This document shows positions 44,660-56,380 of a DNA stretch of 64,000 bases, in pieces. The notes beneath the pieces were generated by a model. That model did no database searches. It was not told the origin of the DNA and saw only the letters and a list, made by a program, of their open reading frames with translations. The DNA comes from Galeruca laticollis. Taxonomy: Eukaryota > Arthropoda > Insecta > Coleoptera > Chrysomelidae. Each line of letters starts with the position of its first letter. Position 1 is the stretch's first letter. The stretch spans positions 52,043,813 to 52,107,812 of the forward strand of contig OY998176.1 of NCBI GenBank assembly GCA_963921935.1. Reading direction: 5' to 3'. A program made the position numbers and the translations under genes.

Positions 44660-45996
44660 TAGTGTTGCCCAAATGCAAGAACAAGACGAGACTTAGCCAG
44701 TCTTGGTCTTGGTCTTGCGCCAATACACCTGGTCTTGGTCTTGGTCTTGGTATTGCGGTCCCAGTCTTGGTCTTGGTCTTGGTCTTGCAGCAAGAGTCTC
44801 GCAAGTCTCGCAATTAGGTATTAGCCTATTGCTATTTATTAAACATGGTTAAAACATATAAAACACAAATTAAAGACATTAACTTGACTGTATTTTAAAG
44901 AACATTATCTGTCTAGAAAGAAATTGATAGACCCTCACCTCATATTAATTCATTTTACCAAGAATCAATACAATTTACTGAATTTACCGTTTATTTAAAT
45001 AAAAATACAATACAAGTTATATTAAAGAACACTACAGAAAGCTTTGACATTACTGTTACTTTATATTCATTCTTTTGACCAAGAATTAATACAAAGTAAC
45101 CATCTGGCTGACTTATCACTTAACCTATTTCTATATTTTCTAATTACTAATGATGCTTTAGAAAATAATCTCTCTGCAGGTACTGAAGTTGCAGGTATTG
45201 AGAGGAAATCACGGGCCATCTTCGATAAAGCCGGATACTCTGTCTCATGCGTCCTCCACCACTCTAAAATGTCTTCGGAGCTGGCGGCTCTGGGTTTACT
45301 TAGGTACTCCTCCAACTCCAATTGAAATAAATACTATTTTTTATAGTCCATTATCTTAGATAGCCGCAAATCAAAGGATGCCGCATGTCATTGTAGCGTC
45401 CTGCTTTTCGCTCTTATTATTATAAGTTAGATTTTAAATTAGTTTGTGTTTTTCGGCCTGTAACTTTCGAAATATTAAGAAAATAAACATTTTCTCTCCA
45501 ACATACTACATATAATTTTATTACACTTTATTCTATATAGTTTATTTTTCGTTTTTATTATTTTCATTTTATTTATTGTCATACTATATTTAATATATTA
45601 TTTTTTATTTACTTATTCGGACTGCGTAAATTCCCCCTTCAACTAAAATGCACTGATTTCATTTATATCTGTACTTTACGTGTTCCTATTTTCTGCCTAT
45701 TTTATTCTTCAAAATTTTATGTACTAGTACTTTCTTTTATTTTGTTTCGTTTGTTTTCTACGTGTCAATTTCTTGTATTATAAACTAAGCCTGTCCGCTC
45801 CCTAAAACGACACTCAGTACTAACTGCAAGACGCAAGAGTCTCGCAGGCTTAGTCTTGTTCTTGCTCAAATCTTGCATGGTCGGTCTTGGTCTTGGTCTT
45901 GCCTAAAATTACGCGGTCTTGGTCTTGGTCTTGGTCTTGCAAAATGCAAGAACAAGACCAAGACTGCAAGACCAAGACTGATTTTGGGCAACACTA
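44660..45996 (-). mobile_element. hAT element nested in the pogo gene
   Basis: TIRs (T)AGTGTTGCCCAAA and TTTGGGCAACACT(A), with an 8-bp target duplication in the pogo frame (minus strand ATATCAGT and AAATCAGT, one mismatch). Both ends carry dense CTTGGT repeats. Inside is a C-terminal hAT transposase scrap; most of the transposase is gone. Confidence 0.82.
45067..45321 (-). pseudogene. hAT transposase, C-terminal dimerisation domain
   Basis: Contains ILEWWRTHETEYPALSKMAR and LSIPATSVPAERLFSKAS, the hallmark hAT dimerisation block, then NRLSDKSARWLLCINSW. The upstream DDE region is absent. The frame ends in a stop after WSKE. Confidence 0.92.
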
Positions 45997-46859
45997 ACTG
46001 ATATGGTGGGATTGCGTTTGATGAAAATTCTCAGCCAGTTCTTTCCAGCCAGCCTTTGCGTTGCGTTAAAATTATGTATAATATGGTTTCTCTCAGCAAA
46101 CTCAAAAACAAACCTTCTTAGTTCTTTTGTGGTAACACCGTAAAAAATTGACGCCAAGTGTTTAATTTGATTAGCAATTTCCAGTTCCTGTTCAGTTGAA
46201 AACACAGGTTTTCTTCCCATTATAGGTGCTGAGTCTTTTTTTTATTTTTCACCCTTTCTTGTAGCGTTGAAAATATGATTGAGTATTTTTTTGAAGCTTG
46301 TCTTATACTCGTTCCATTTTGAATGTCTTCTATCGCTTGCTTCAAATTATCTCTGGTCCATTTTGCTTTACCAGTTAATCTTTTTCGATTTCGAGACATC
46401 TGTAAAGACAATTAAAAATGAAATAACCATTTATATAAACAGTGGGTAATGCCGGTCACTTGACCGGTATTACCCACCTGTGTTGACCGGCATTATCCGC
46501 CTGTAACAATTTTTCTTATGGGTCATTTTTTATGAGAAAAAAATGTTTTTTATTCTATCTTTTTATAGGACACTAAAGAGAAAAAGCCAATCTTTATGTG
46601 TCAACTAAGATTTTATGAAAAGAGAGAAGGATTTTATCTCCAAACCTTATTTCACTTACCGTAAATCTTACATCAGAATTGCCGAAAACACGTGGTGATC
46701 TGCACTAACCAAAGTTTTAACACGAACTGAATATCAATCGAAAATCGTAGGTCAGCTGACATATTTGAGGCCACATTGCATTGTTGCCAAACCTAGTAAT
46801 AATCATTTTTAAGGTCTGACCGGCATTGTCCATCTGACCGGTATTTGCCCACCCTACCC

Positions 46860-47429
46860 TAATACAATATTCTTTGAAAACAAAATATGCTTTAGAAATA
46901 AAACATTTCAACAAAAATAATATAATAATAATATTCATAGTTAAAACAGTTAAAAAAATAAAATAAAAACCAAAATACTTAAGTATAGTAAAGGTTAACT
47001 AATTCTGTACTTCTGCCTGGCCAGTTTTTCAAAATTTGATTATCTTTCTCTACGCTTTGTAAAATCACATTCTTTTTTGTTGATATAATATTAATAATTA
47101 CAATATATTTAAAAACAAAACCAATAACTATATTTTTAATTTGATCCATTTACTAGTGATCATAATCATAATTGTACATATATTATGCCAAAGGCATAAA
47201 TTAAAAACACTAAGTAGAAAAAATATAAAATTCAAAATTGACAAGCCTAGAATAAAACTTCTTGAAATAACAAAATAACAAAATCTAATGTTATTTTTAA
47301 GTAATTTCAAGCAAGCCACGTCTTGTACATTTATAGAAGATGAAGAACATGCTCTATGAATAATCACATTTGGAAAAATAGAATCACGAAACATAGTCTA
47401 TTTAAATCAGTGAAAAATGAAATGTAGTA
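46860..47429. other. Unassigned AT-rich sequence
   Basis: No recognisable gene; open stretches such as 47128-47394 minus are of low complexity. Confidence 0.35.
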
Positions 47430-47529
47430 GCTTTTGTTTCAAACTAACCAGTTTAACATCTCGTATCGCTGACGTTACCGCATCCGACTTGTCTGAAGTG
47501 ATAAGTTTGAAACAAAAGCAATAACATTT
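47430..47529. repeat. Hairpin with perfect 16-bp arms
   Basis: GCTTTTGTTTCAAACT (47430-47445) and its exact inverse at 47514-47529, separated by 68 bp of less AT-rich sequence. A small foldback unit; function unknown. Confidence 0.8.
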
Positions 47530-47669
47530 AATTTTTCTCTTACAATAGACCCTTATTACCCTTTACCCCTACAAAGCATTTTTTTACAAACCAAAGACTG
47601 GAAAAAACGGGGAAAAAGTTTAAAAATAATTTTTTTTTACAAATTGTGATCAGTTCCTTTTTTTTTTAA

Positions 47670-47775
47670 TAAATTTTGCACGGTCTGTGGATCTTCGTAA
47701 CCATGAAGAAATACTCTCTTCTATAGCTTTTTGATCTCCCTTTTCAAGTCGAAGTGCTGCTTCTAAAATTTTTTA
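47670..47775 (-). pseudogene. Short protein-like fragment, unidentified
   Basis: A minus-strand frame reads EAALRLEKGDQKAIEESISS followed by WLRRSTDRAKF, clearly non-random and helical. It is cut at 47792 by satellite-bearing element B. Family not recognised. Confidence 0.3.
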
Positions 47776-47791
47776 AATAAATTAATATCAA

Positions 47792-48573
47792 ATAAACGGT
47801 TTTACAGATTAAAACTAACTTTTCCGCATCTGTGGCCCTGAACAATGTTCTATCATAAAATTGTTACTTGATTACACTTCGAGGGATGTATCGTGCTAAC
47901 AAACCGAAATTTCTCCAAAAATAACCAAAAATTTTGTATATCTGGATTTAGAGGACCCGCTGTACTGGCTCTAGTCAACTAAAAATCAATAAGGTACATC
48001 TGTGAGACACCTTGAAGAATATTCAATCCCAAAATTGATCAATCGTATACTCTCTGGAGGCTGTATCGTGCTAACAAACTGAAAATTCTCCAAAAATGAC
48101 GATAATTTGGTACTTCAAGTACCATAGCACCCGTTGTACTGGCTTTACTGAGTTGAATATCAATAGGGTTCATCTTTGAGACACTCTGAATAATATCCAA
48201 TCATAAAATTAGTCACTTGTATATACTCCGGAGGCTGTATCGTGCTAACAAACTGAAGCTTCTTCAAAAATGACAAAAATATCGTACTTAAAGTACTGTA
48301 TCACTAGTTGTATTGGCTCCGGTGAGCTGAAAATCAATAGGGTTCATCAGTGAGAAGCTCTGAAAAATATTCAATCATAAAGTTGGTGACTTGTTAAACT
48401 GCGCAGGCTGTATCGTGCTAACAAACTGAAATTTCTCAAAAAATTACAAAATGTCGTACTTCAAGTACCATAACAACCGTTGTACTGACTCTGGTGAACT
48501 GAAATTATCTTAATACATTTTTATGGTAAACCAATACTTTTCTCGCATATAGATAGGTTAGGCGGAAAAGTAA
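47792..48573 (-). mobile_element. Satellite-bearing element, copy B
   Basis: Same ends and monomers as copy A: starts AAACGGTTTTACAGATT, ends GGCGGAAAAGTAA. About four monomers. The GAC microsatellite and most of the unique tail are deleted near 48515. Confidence 0.75.
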
Positions 48574-48579
48574 TACATA

Positions 48580-49075
48580 TCTAATGCTAGATATTTTCGA
48601 ATGCTGTATTTCGGACTAGTAGAAAGTCACTTCCGTTATGGTATAATGGCTTGGGGAAGTGCCCTAAAAACTTGCATTCCTCCGTTAAAAATCATCCAAA
48701 AAAGATTTCTGAAGAATGTGTAAACCCTATACCATTTTTTCAGATCTATTATATAGGGAAAGCAACATGATTGACCTGAAACAGTTATATTTTCTGTGTG
48801 CATCTATAAAATACCATACAATAAATGAGAAAATAAACATATCTGCACTTAGATATGTAACTAAAAACAAGAATCACTATATTGCTCCGAGAATAAGTCC
48901 CTCTGTCAAAGATCTTTTTAATTTCTAGTTCCTAAAATCTACAATTATCTTCCGGATAGTATCAAAAATAGGAGTAATGTTATCGTTTCCAAAAAGAAAT
49001 TGAATGAATTTCTCTTAGAACAGACAAGCAAATTCTGGCATATTGTTATGGTGGTGTAAATATATACTACTCCAC
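48580..49075 (+). pseudogene. Non-LTR retrotransposon, C-terminal end
   Basis: The frame reads YFGLVESHFRYGIMAWGSAL and later KIIQKRFLKNV, with a frameshift to LKQLYFLCASIKYH and PRISPSVKDLF. This is the typical post-reverse-transcriptase tail of Jockey-type elements. 5' truncated; it lies between two satellite-bearing elements. Confidence 0.75.
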
Positions 49076-49082
49076 TTAAAAT

Positions 49083-49914
49083 ATAAACGGTTTTAAGGAT
49101 TAAAACTAACTTTTCGGCATGTGTGGCCCTGAACAATATTCTATCATAAAATTGTTACTTGTATACACTTCGGGGGATGTATCGTGCTAACAAACCGAAA
49201 TTTATCCAAAAATAACCAAAAATTCAGTATATCTGTATTTATAGGACCTCCTGTACTCGCTCTAGTCCACTGAAAATCAATAGGGTACATCTGTGAGACA
49301 CCTTGAACAATACTCAATCATAAAATTGATCAATCGTATACTCTCTGGAGGCTGTATCGTGCTAACAAACTGAAAATTCTCCAAAAATGACGAAAATTTG
49401 GTACTTCAAGTAGCATAGCACCCGTTGTACGGGCTTTACTAAGTTGGATATCAATAGGGTTCATATTTGAGACGCTCTGAATAATATCCAATCATAAAAT
49501 TGGTCACTTGTATATACTCCGGAGGCTGTATCGCGCTAACAAACTGAAATTTCACAAAAAAATATAAAATGTCGTACTTCAAGTACCATAGCACCCGTGG
49601 TACCGGCTCTGGTGAACTGAAAATCAATAGGGATCATCTGTGACATGTCCTTAACAATATTCAATCATAAAAATGCTGATTTATCGCACTCCGGAGACTG
49701 TATCGTGCTAACAAGACATGTAAGGAAAAGTGGCCGACGACAACGACGACGACGACGACATACACACAGGATTTTTTTTCTGAAAACCGTTTTTTCGTGT
49801 TGTTGTTGATAGAAAACGTAAAAATAACTAAAAAAAAAAAATTTCAAAATCTCAACTTTTTTTGGGGTAAACCAATACTTTTCTCGCATATAGAAAGGTT
49901 GGGCGGAAAAGTAA
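49083..49914 (-). mobile_element. Satellite-bearing element, copy C
   Basis: AAACGGTTTTAAGGATT at one end, GGGCGGAAAAGTAA at the other. About four monomers, then the GAC microsatellite and unique tail as in copy A. Confidence 0.75.
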
Positions 49915-50099
49915 AAAATCTGAGAAAACAAATGTGAAAATCACTTTAAAAAAGTGTTATTTCAAATGATACAGAGGTACCATCTTAAGAAAGAGACATC
50001 ATTTTTGTAGAACAGCTGCTGACTTTTGTATTGATAAATGGCATAAAATTTGAAAAAGTTGAAAATACTCACCAATTACCAGTTTTGCCACTTTTAAAG

Positions 50100-51307
50100 T
50101 ATAAAAACTTAATTTCTCGCGTCTTCCCAACCAGCTATATTGTGCAGCTAATCCGTTGGTAAGAAGTTTGCACTTATCCTCCTAATTAAATCATATGTGC
50201 CTTTCCCACTTATTTGGGAAATATCAGTGACCTACAAAACATAAAGCGTTAGACTATTGAAACTCTAAACCAGATTACTAAATATAAAATTAATACTATA
50301 ACACTTACAGCATTTTTGAAATTTTCCTCATTTTCCAAATATTGGTTTAGTTTTTCTAACCCAGCGGGGCTATCACAAGGTAGTTCTAGTCTTCTAAATA
50401 AGCTGTCTTTTGGACTAATATTTTGCTGTGAAACTGTTTTTTTTAAACCTCTTACTGCTAATGATAAATCTGTTATCATATTTTAATTATATACTGCTGC
50501 CGGAGCATCTCTTTAATATATTCACCTAAAAATAATATCAAGACGTTAGTTAAATATCCCAATATAAAAAATATGACTATTATACTATTTAGGTAGACTC
50601 ACTAATTTTATCACATTGGCTACAATTCGTTTTTCCTGCCATTGCAGTAGATACTGGTGTGCTAGTATTTAATTCCGAGGTACCTGCTAACTGATTGAGA
50701 TATGTATAGAGGGGGAAGATCATCTATTTGTCCCGTAAAATAAATAAAAGCATAGATCAATTCACTCTGGAAAATAGTTGTTGTTGAACTATAGATTATT
50801 TTCATTTGTTGTTATAAAAATAAAAGTAATAAGTAACAACAATAAAAAATTACCTCTTTCATTACTTGAAAACCTTCTTCTTAAGATTTGGGGGTATTTT
50901 TAATAGAGTACAGCCATTATCTTCATCTGATGAAGATAATAGGCGCCTTGTTTTTCTTACCGGCCTGTGTTGTTCTTCTCCATCAGTCGTACCAACATCA
51001 CTCGTCCTTCAGCTTTTATGCACTTTTGACGTGCTAATGCATAACCACCTGTAAAAATTATTTTAATACATATATGTTCAAAAGTAAAACTGACTACAAT
51101 ACCGTATGTAGCATTTCTAAAGATTCTTATTTTAAAAGTGGGCCAGCACGTGTTTAGTGGGTTGTGGTTCTTTAAAGCAGCCGCAACTTTATCTACAGTA
51201 AATGGAGGCCAAACACACTCATCAGTTCCTATGATCCATGTAGTTGGAACAGCTGCAAGAGTATTATCTATTTGGAAGGAAACAACAGTCCACGTCTTTG
51301 TTTCCAT
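50100..51307 (-). pseudogene. DUF4806-type protein of an EnSpm/CACTA element
   Basis: Starts METKTWTVVSFQIDN (51307), continues VWPPFTVDKVAAALK and WPTFKIRIFRNATY, and splices over a short intron (donor GTATTG, acceptor TTTTACAG, about 51101-51050) to GGYALARQKCIKAEGR. One frame slip follows, then RRLLSSSDEDN. Farther down are PKDSLFRRLELPCDSPAGLE (50479-50249) and a decayed end with LLTNGLAAQYSWLG (about 50150). This is the layout of the DUF4806 proteins often found beside EnSpm transposases in insects. Role in transposition inferred. Confidence 0.65.
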
Positions 51308-51449
51308 TATCCTCAAAATCAAAAAATAGATGCAAAGCAGAAAATAAAACTATTAGTAAGTATACACTTCAATAAAAACTAGATATAATATTTCTAATTT
51401 GAAATGAACAGTAAAATGAATCCTTAAGAAGTTGACTTAGGTTGCTGTT

Positions 51450-51703
51450 GAGAGGACAGGCAACAGAAAAAAACAATATAGTTAAATTATGGCCAACGGC
51501 CACATTTAGTCATAATATTTTGACATTTTCACTGCTACAAAAATGAACAAGTAATAATTTCTTATTCATAACTTTTTATTCATAATTAGGCCGGGAAATG
51601 TCACTTGTTCAATTTTGTATACTTGAAAATGTCAAAATATATTGATGAAATGCTGGGCAAATTTAAATTAGTTGTTTCTGTTGCCTGTTGTCTCACTAGC
51701 AAG
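51450..51703. mobile_element. MITE with inverted repeats of about 100 bp
   Basis: Left GAGAGGACAGGCAACAGAAA against right TTTCTGTTGCCTGTTGTCTC, with inner matches (TATTTTGACATTTTC and its inverse; ACTTGTTCA). Located between the DUF4806 gene and the tnp2-like C-terminus. Confidence 0.7.
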
Positions 51704-52168
51704 CTAAGTGAAACAAAAATAAAATGAATTATGCAGGTGATACTATAAGTGTTTTAAAACAATTATTGCTAACTAAAAAATAGAAGAAATAATATTTAGA
51801 AAATTAAGATGTATGTAACAGAGAAAACACCACAAACTTGTTATTAAGACTAATGTTAACACATTTAAATGCAATTTGATTAATATTCCAAAACTTCAGT
51901 TCACTCATTTTTTCATCAAGTAGATAAATATCTATATTTGCAGAATTGCACGGCTCTATAAAAATTTTGTTCAGTTAAATATTAATTCCCTATGATCAAA
52001 ATTTGATTATCAGATGTTATTACAATAATGTCTATGATAGTGCCATGATAAGTAGCAATAATTATCTGAGACTATCTGTAAATTTGATATAAGAGGTTCA
52101 TTCTCATGTTCTTTCGCAGCATAAGGAAAATATTGTGAAGTTTGTTCATTTGTGTTCAGATTTTTTAA

Positions 52169-52590
52169 TTACTCTTGACTATTAATAACCTGTTGTAATG
52201 GTTTTGCTACTTTACTCACCATCCTTTTTAGAGTTTGCATGTAGTTTGCAAATTCAAATGCACTGAAGTTATTCAATACTGCAAACTCTTTAACATCCTC
52301 AGTAATATGTATTAAGTTGTGATTATTATGAGATACATTTTCTGCACCATATAAAATACTAAATGTACTGACAAAATATTTCAATAACTCTTGTGCATAT
52401 TCAATCATCACAAAATATGTTTCATTCGATAACATCCGCACTGCTACATGTAAACAAATAAAGTTACGATACATACCAGGATTTAAAATATTTTGAAGCA
52501 CCACAGGACCAGTGTAGAATGAAAATTGACGAAATTCTGAAGCCTTCCATCTTTTACTTTCACTTGAGGAGTGTAGTTCCAAAACTCGCC
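52169..52590 (-). pseudogene. EnSpm/CACTA (tnp2-like) transposase, C-terminal part
   Basis: RWKASEFRQFSFYTGPVVLQ, then FVSTFSILYGAENVSHNNHN, LIHITEDVKEFAVLNNFSAF and LKRMVSKVAKPLQQV are hallmark stretches of animal EnSpm transposase C-termini (DUF4218-like). The frame is open from about 52590 to 52169. The N-terminal and catalytic parts lie at 55880-56380, separated by the DUF7869-like gene and a Penelope fragment. Confidence 0.8.
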
Positions 52591-52990
52591 TAATCCAAAA
52601 AATTTAAAAATACCGCCAGTTACAGAGTTACAAAATCAAAATCTCTAGTATATCTGCTGTTATTTGTAACTGGGAAGTTTTACGAAAACTTGCCTATTCC
52701 CGCTTATTTGCGTGTGCTATTATTGAATGTAGTTCCAAAACTCACCTTATCCAATTGACGTTTAATTCCAAAGCGCGCTTATGTCACGACCGTCTGATAT
52801 AAGCAAAGTGCGCCTTATCACTTGAGTACTTACGTGCTAAATTGCTTTTGATTTCAAACGGCGTCTCATCCAATGGTCTTTTCCTTATGGGGATACACCC
52901 GTGATTTTATATTGTATGCAGTTGTGGGTAGACGAAATTGTTGTTATAACTTTCTTTACTTTCTTCCAAAATATTCTTGAATGTAAAGCA

Positions 52991-54884
52991 ATGGATAGTG
53001 GTAAAAACATTTGTGAAGCTCCGAAAAATGAAGGAAGAAAAAAAGGAACGGACAAATCAGTGTGGAAGAAAAATATTGTTAAAAATGCCAGGTAAGTAAC
53101 TTGTTTGAGGTTAGTTTGAATTCCAACTTAACTTTATTTTTTATTTCATTTCTTAGATACACGTCAAAAAATCTTCCAACTATGCCAGAATCATGCCAAA
53201 AGCACACAGGCCCAACATATAGGTGTCAACATTTAAGTTTACAAGGTATACGAAAGTTTCATCAAGCATTTTATAATGAACCAGTTAAGATTATCCAAGA
53301 TAATTTTTTTTTGCGTTATACGGCAGCGGAGAAACCAAAAAGAGCCAGACAAGTAAAGGTAGGCAGTTCTCGGAAACAAATAACCATACGTTATTATGCT
53401 CCTCAATTTAGGAAATCTAAATCAAAAACACATGTTCCAATATGCCGCAAAGCGTTTTTATCCATACTGGGTGTCTCGAAGGACAGGGTACAGCGAATTG
53501 TGAAGAAGCATTTGGAAACCGGCTGTGGTGCCAAAGAAAACAGGGGTGGCGATACACGTAGCAGAAAATACACGTCTAGAAAGGTTGAAGTGAAACGTTT
53601 TATAGAAAGTTTTAAAGCTGTAGATTCCCATTATAGTCGTGGCAAATCATCAAGGCAATATTTATCTAGCAATTTGTCTGTGAAAAAAATGTGGACAATG
53701 TATAATGCAAAATCACCTGATAACTTAAGAGTTAAATATCACTATTTTCGGCACATCTTTCTAAAAGACTATAATATTGGTTTTGGCATGCCTGTCACAG
53801 ATGCATGTTCAAAATGCATTGAGTTAAACAAGACGGTCAAGAGAAGTCCTGTTCATAAGAAGAATCGTATAATGATGCAATTGCGACTTCATACTTTAAA
53901 ATTTAAATCTTTTTTCAGATTTTTAAAATCTGATGAAGAAAGAGTTTTGAAACTTTCGTTCGATTGCCAAAAAAACATGGTTCTACCTCGAATTCCAGAG
54001 CAAGCGCCTTATTATAGTAGGCAACTCTATTGTTACAACTTTACAGTTTGCCAAGGACATTCCGGTTCACCCCAAAATAAAAATACTGTTTTTATTTACA
54101 CCTTGTTGGAGACTGAATTAGCAAAAGGATCCAACCAAATTGCTTCGGCTGTTCATCATCGACTGAATAATACCAGCTTAGAAGATTATGACACAATAAA
54201 ACTTTTTGCTGACGGATGTAGAGGTCAAAACAAAAACGTAACGATGATTGGATTGCTTTCTAAATGGCTGAAATTAGAATCGCCAAATAGCATTAAAGAG
54301 GTAATAGTAATATTCCCAGTACCTGGACATTCTTATATTTCCCCTGATAGGGTTTTTGGCCGAATAGAAAAGAAGGTGAGAAAATTGGATACTATAATCA
54401 AACCAGAACAATATGAACAGATTTTTGGTGAATTTGGGACAGTGTTCAATTTAGGAAGAAATGTTGAAGTTATGGAATGGAAAGAAGCAATAGCTGATGC
54501 CATAAAGCCACCTGGTCAATGGCATTTAAAAATTTGCCCCTTTCCAAACGTATTTCAATAAAAAAATCGACACAGGAAAACATATTGGTAAGAGGTGAGG
54601 TCGCTTACAATAGCGACAGTGGCGCATCTAAATCCATACTGAAAAAAGGAAAAAGCTTGAACAGCATAAATCCTGAGGTAATTCCCATTGGCCACGCCGT
54701 AAATGTGAAAAAACTAAAAGACTGCGATAATCTTTTAAGAAAACATTTTGGTGAGAACTGGCGACAAATTCAAGACCTGGAATTTTATTTAAAAGCAATA
54801 GACACGCCTCGTAATAAAGAAGACGCAGAAGCAGAACAGAATGAAGAAGTTTTTGAAGATGATGATATTGATATCAGAATATAA
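52991..54884 (+). pseudogene. DUF7869-like transposase-type gene with one intron and one frameshift
   Basis: Exon 1 52991-53091 (MDSGKNICEAPKNEG...), intron 53092-53156 (GTAAGT...TCTTAG), exon 2 from 53157. The joined protein has a basic N-terminus, DSHYSRGKSSRQYLSSNLSV, FGMPVTDACSKC (zinc-binding pair), SFDCQKNMVLPRIPEQAPYY (first Asp), LFADGCRGQNKN (second Asp) and VPGHSYISPDRVFGRIEKKV (late acidic residues). The frame shifts in an A-run at about 54530 and continues to a stop at 54884. No other break is visible. AATAAA follows at 54888. This is the best preserved gene of its type here. It lies opposite to, and between, the halves of the EnSpm transposase. Confidence 0.75.
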
Positions 54885-54916
54885 TGCAATAAAAAGTTTG
54901 AAAAAAGAATACTATT

Positions 54917-55165
54917 TTAGTTCAGTTTTACATGATGATTGTTTTTACCAGAAAATAAATAAATAAGTTCAATAACAACAAAAATGTTGAGTTTTGAAAC
55001 CTCATATACTTCCAAACCCAGTCTTATCCACAATGTTTTTCCAGAAATAGTCTTTTCCAAAATAAAAAAAATAAATTTTTTAAAAATTTTAGACGAAATT
55101 ATTTTAATGAAATTAACTGTCTCGACCCTTACTTCGTGGAATCTACTCATATTAGTGTTTTAAAT
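54917..55165. other. Unassigned sequence between the DUF7869-like gene and the Penelope fragment
   Basis: AT-rich, no recognisable gene. It probably contains the downstream end of the DUF7869-like element, but inverted ends were not located. Confidence 0.35.
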
Positions 55166-55169
55166 GAAA

Positions 55170-55880
55170 CTCACGGTTTCTAGTTATTACCACAATATAA
55201 TAAAAATTGTTGAAAATTCTAAAAAATTGACAATTGTTTCGATAAACCAATATCATCGTCAGGATGACAGAAGTTACATTTCATTTGATGCCTACCTGAT
55301 GTTTAGTAGTTATTTTTGGCTAGACTAAGATGTGACCTAACTTGTGATTGACTTAATATATGTTGATAGAAAAAAGAAGAAGATGTGATATTTCAAATAT
55401 TGAAGCTTAGATATTATTAGCCCTATGGTGATATCCTGGATATCATTTTTCCAATTAAGATCAGTATAACTGTGCAATGATATAGAAAACCAGGAAAACT
55501 ATATCTGCTGATCTTTACAATTATCACTTAAGAAGACAGTTTATTAGTGGAGAATTCCCTAGATTTAACTGTTCATTGACAACTTCATATTGTGGGTTTC
55601 TTAAATATTTTCTAATTTCCAGTTCTTCAAGGAAATCCAGTTCTTGTTTCTTTTCACAAATATGCAGCACTTCTAGTTCTGTGTTAGGTGTCAATGAATG
55701 ATTGGTGTCAAGTAGATGTTTTGCGTAGTGGGATTTATCTGGTTGTTTTAATCTGTATGCTCGTAAGTGCTCACTGTATCGTATTTCAAAATTCCTAAGG
55801 GTCTGACCCAAATAGACAGCATTACATTCTGGACATTTGAGTTTATATATACCTGACTTCTTTATTAGTGGTATATGTTC
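55170..55880 (-). mobile_element. Penelope-like element, 3' fragment with GIY-YIG domain
   Basis: The frame includes SGIYKLKCPECNAVYLGQTL, RYSEHLRAYRL and HYAKHLLDTNHS, a well preserved GIY-YIG endonuclease, ending in NCLLK at 55524. The non-coding tail contains CTGACGA ... GAAAC ... GTC (55262-55229), a hammerhead-like core. The reverse transcriptase is missing. A different Penelope lineage from the element at 33.9 kb. Confidence 0.82.
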
Positions 55881-56380
55881 CTGTATGATAATTTTCTTGT
55901 AATTTGTTGCGAAAGTCTAAATAGCTTCCCTCAGTATGGCATTTAGTACATGGCATATATCCAGAATGTTCCCTTGTGTATTTGATGTATGCTTTGGCAG
56001 GAACATCGCACACAAATCCTTTAATTTTTACTGAATATAAATTATTATTAATTACTATACCATCAGATAACAACTTAATACAATCATTTACAAACATAGT
56101 TAAAAAGAAGTTAACATCTTTTGGTTTCTCGTAGCCATGATAAAGCCCTACTAGTTGAACAGTAGATTTTTGGTTAAAAAACACAAAATGGGATAAAATT
56201 GACTTGCAGAACTTTTAGAGATTGGTAAACCTTCAATATTAACTATAATTTCAATTTCTTCACAAATTGTCAATTCCGGTTGAAAATTAACAAGGAGTTC
56301 TTTAACACAAGCTTCAAGGCCAAAATGATAATAATGTCCCCAAGCAATTACTTGTACTTCTGTATGTCTAGCCGCGCTTA
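55881..56380 (-). pseudogene. EnSpm/CACTA (tnp2-like) transposase, N-terminal and central part
   Basis: EEIEIIVNIEGLPISKSSAS (about 56260) leads into QFYPILCF, where a one-base shift moves the frame to VGLYHGYEKPKDVNFFLTMF, then KGFVCDVPAKAYIKYTREHS and CTKCHTEGSYLDF. These are standard tnp2-type blocks. It is cut by the Penelope fragment. Confidence 0.82.

Larger units (their letters stand above)
43297..46399 (-). pseudogene. pogo/Tigger transposase with C-terminal PHD-like finger
   Basis: Start MSRNRKRLTGKAKWTRDNLK (46399) with a psq-type HTH, a frameshift near 46230, then a CENP-B-like second HTH (GVTTKELRRFVFEFAERN). The hAT insertion follows. DDE domain: YNADETGITTVQ, DWLTHF, a DNHSRHIS block and SSQPLEVVFYGPLK, where the usual third Asp (QPLD) is Glu. 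Frameshifts near 44325 and 44200. The C-terminus has an acidic stretch and a Cys-rich finger (CLICNDYG, WYRCNLCGRWAHSEC, CDECQ) near 43300-43450. Confidence 0.85.
42943..46859 (-). mobile_element. pogo/Tigger-type transposon
   Basis: Ends GGGTAAAGTGGGCAAAT and its inverse (ATTTGCCCACCCTACCC), flanked by TA. Subterminal CGGTCAC/TGACCGG words repeat near both ends. It encodes a minus-strand transposase with a C-terminal PHD-like finger and is interrupted by a hAT element (44660-45996). Confidence 0.85.

Noticed and set aside
44557..44817. Frames of alternating Lys-Thr or Leu-Val-Leu at the hAT ends
   Set aside because: They are translations of the CTTGGT repeat array.
49665..49931. Arg-rich open frame
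   Set aside because: Produced by the GAC microsatellite of satellite-bearing element C.
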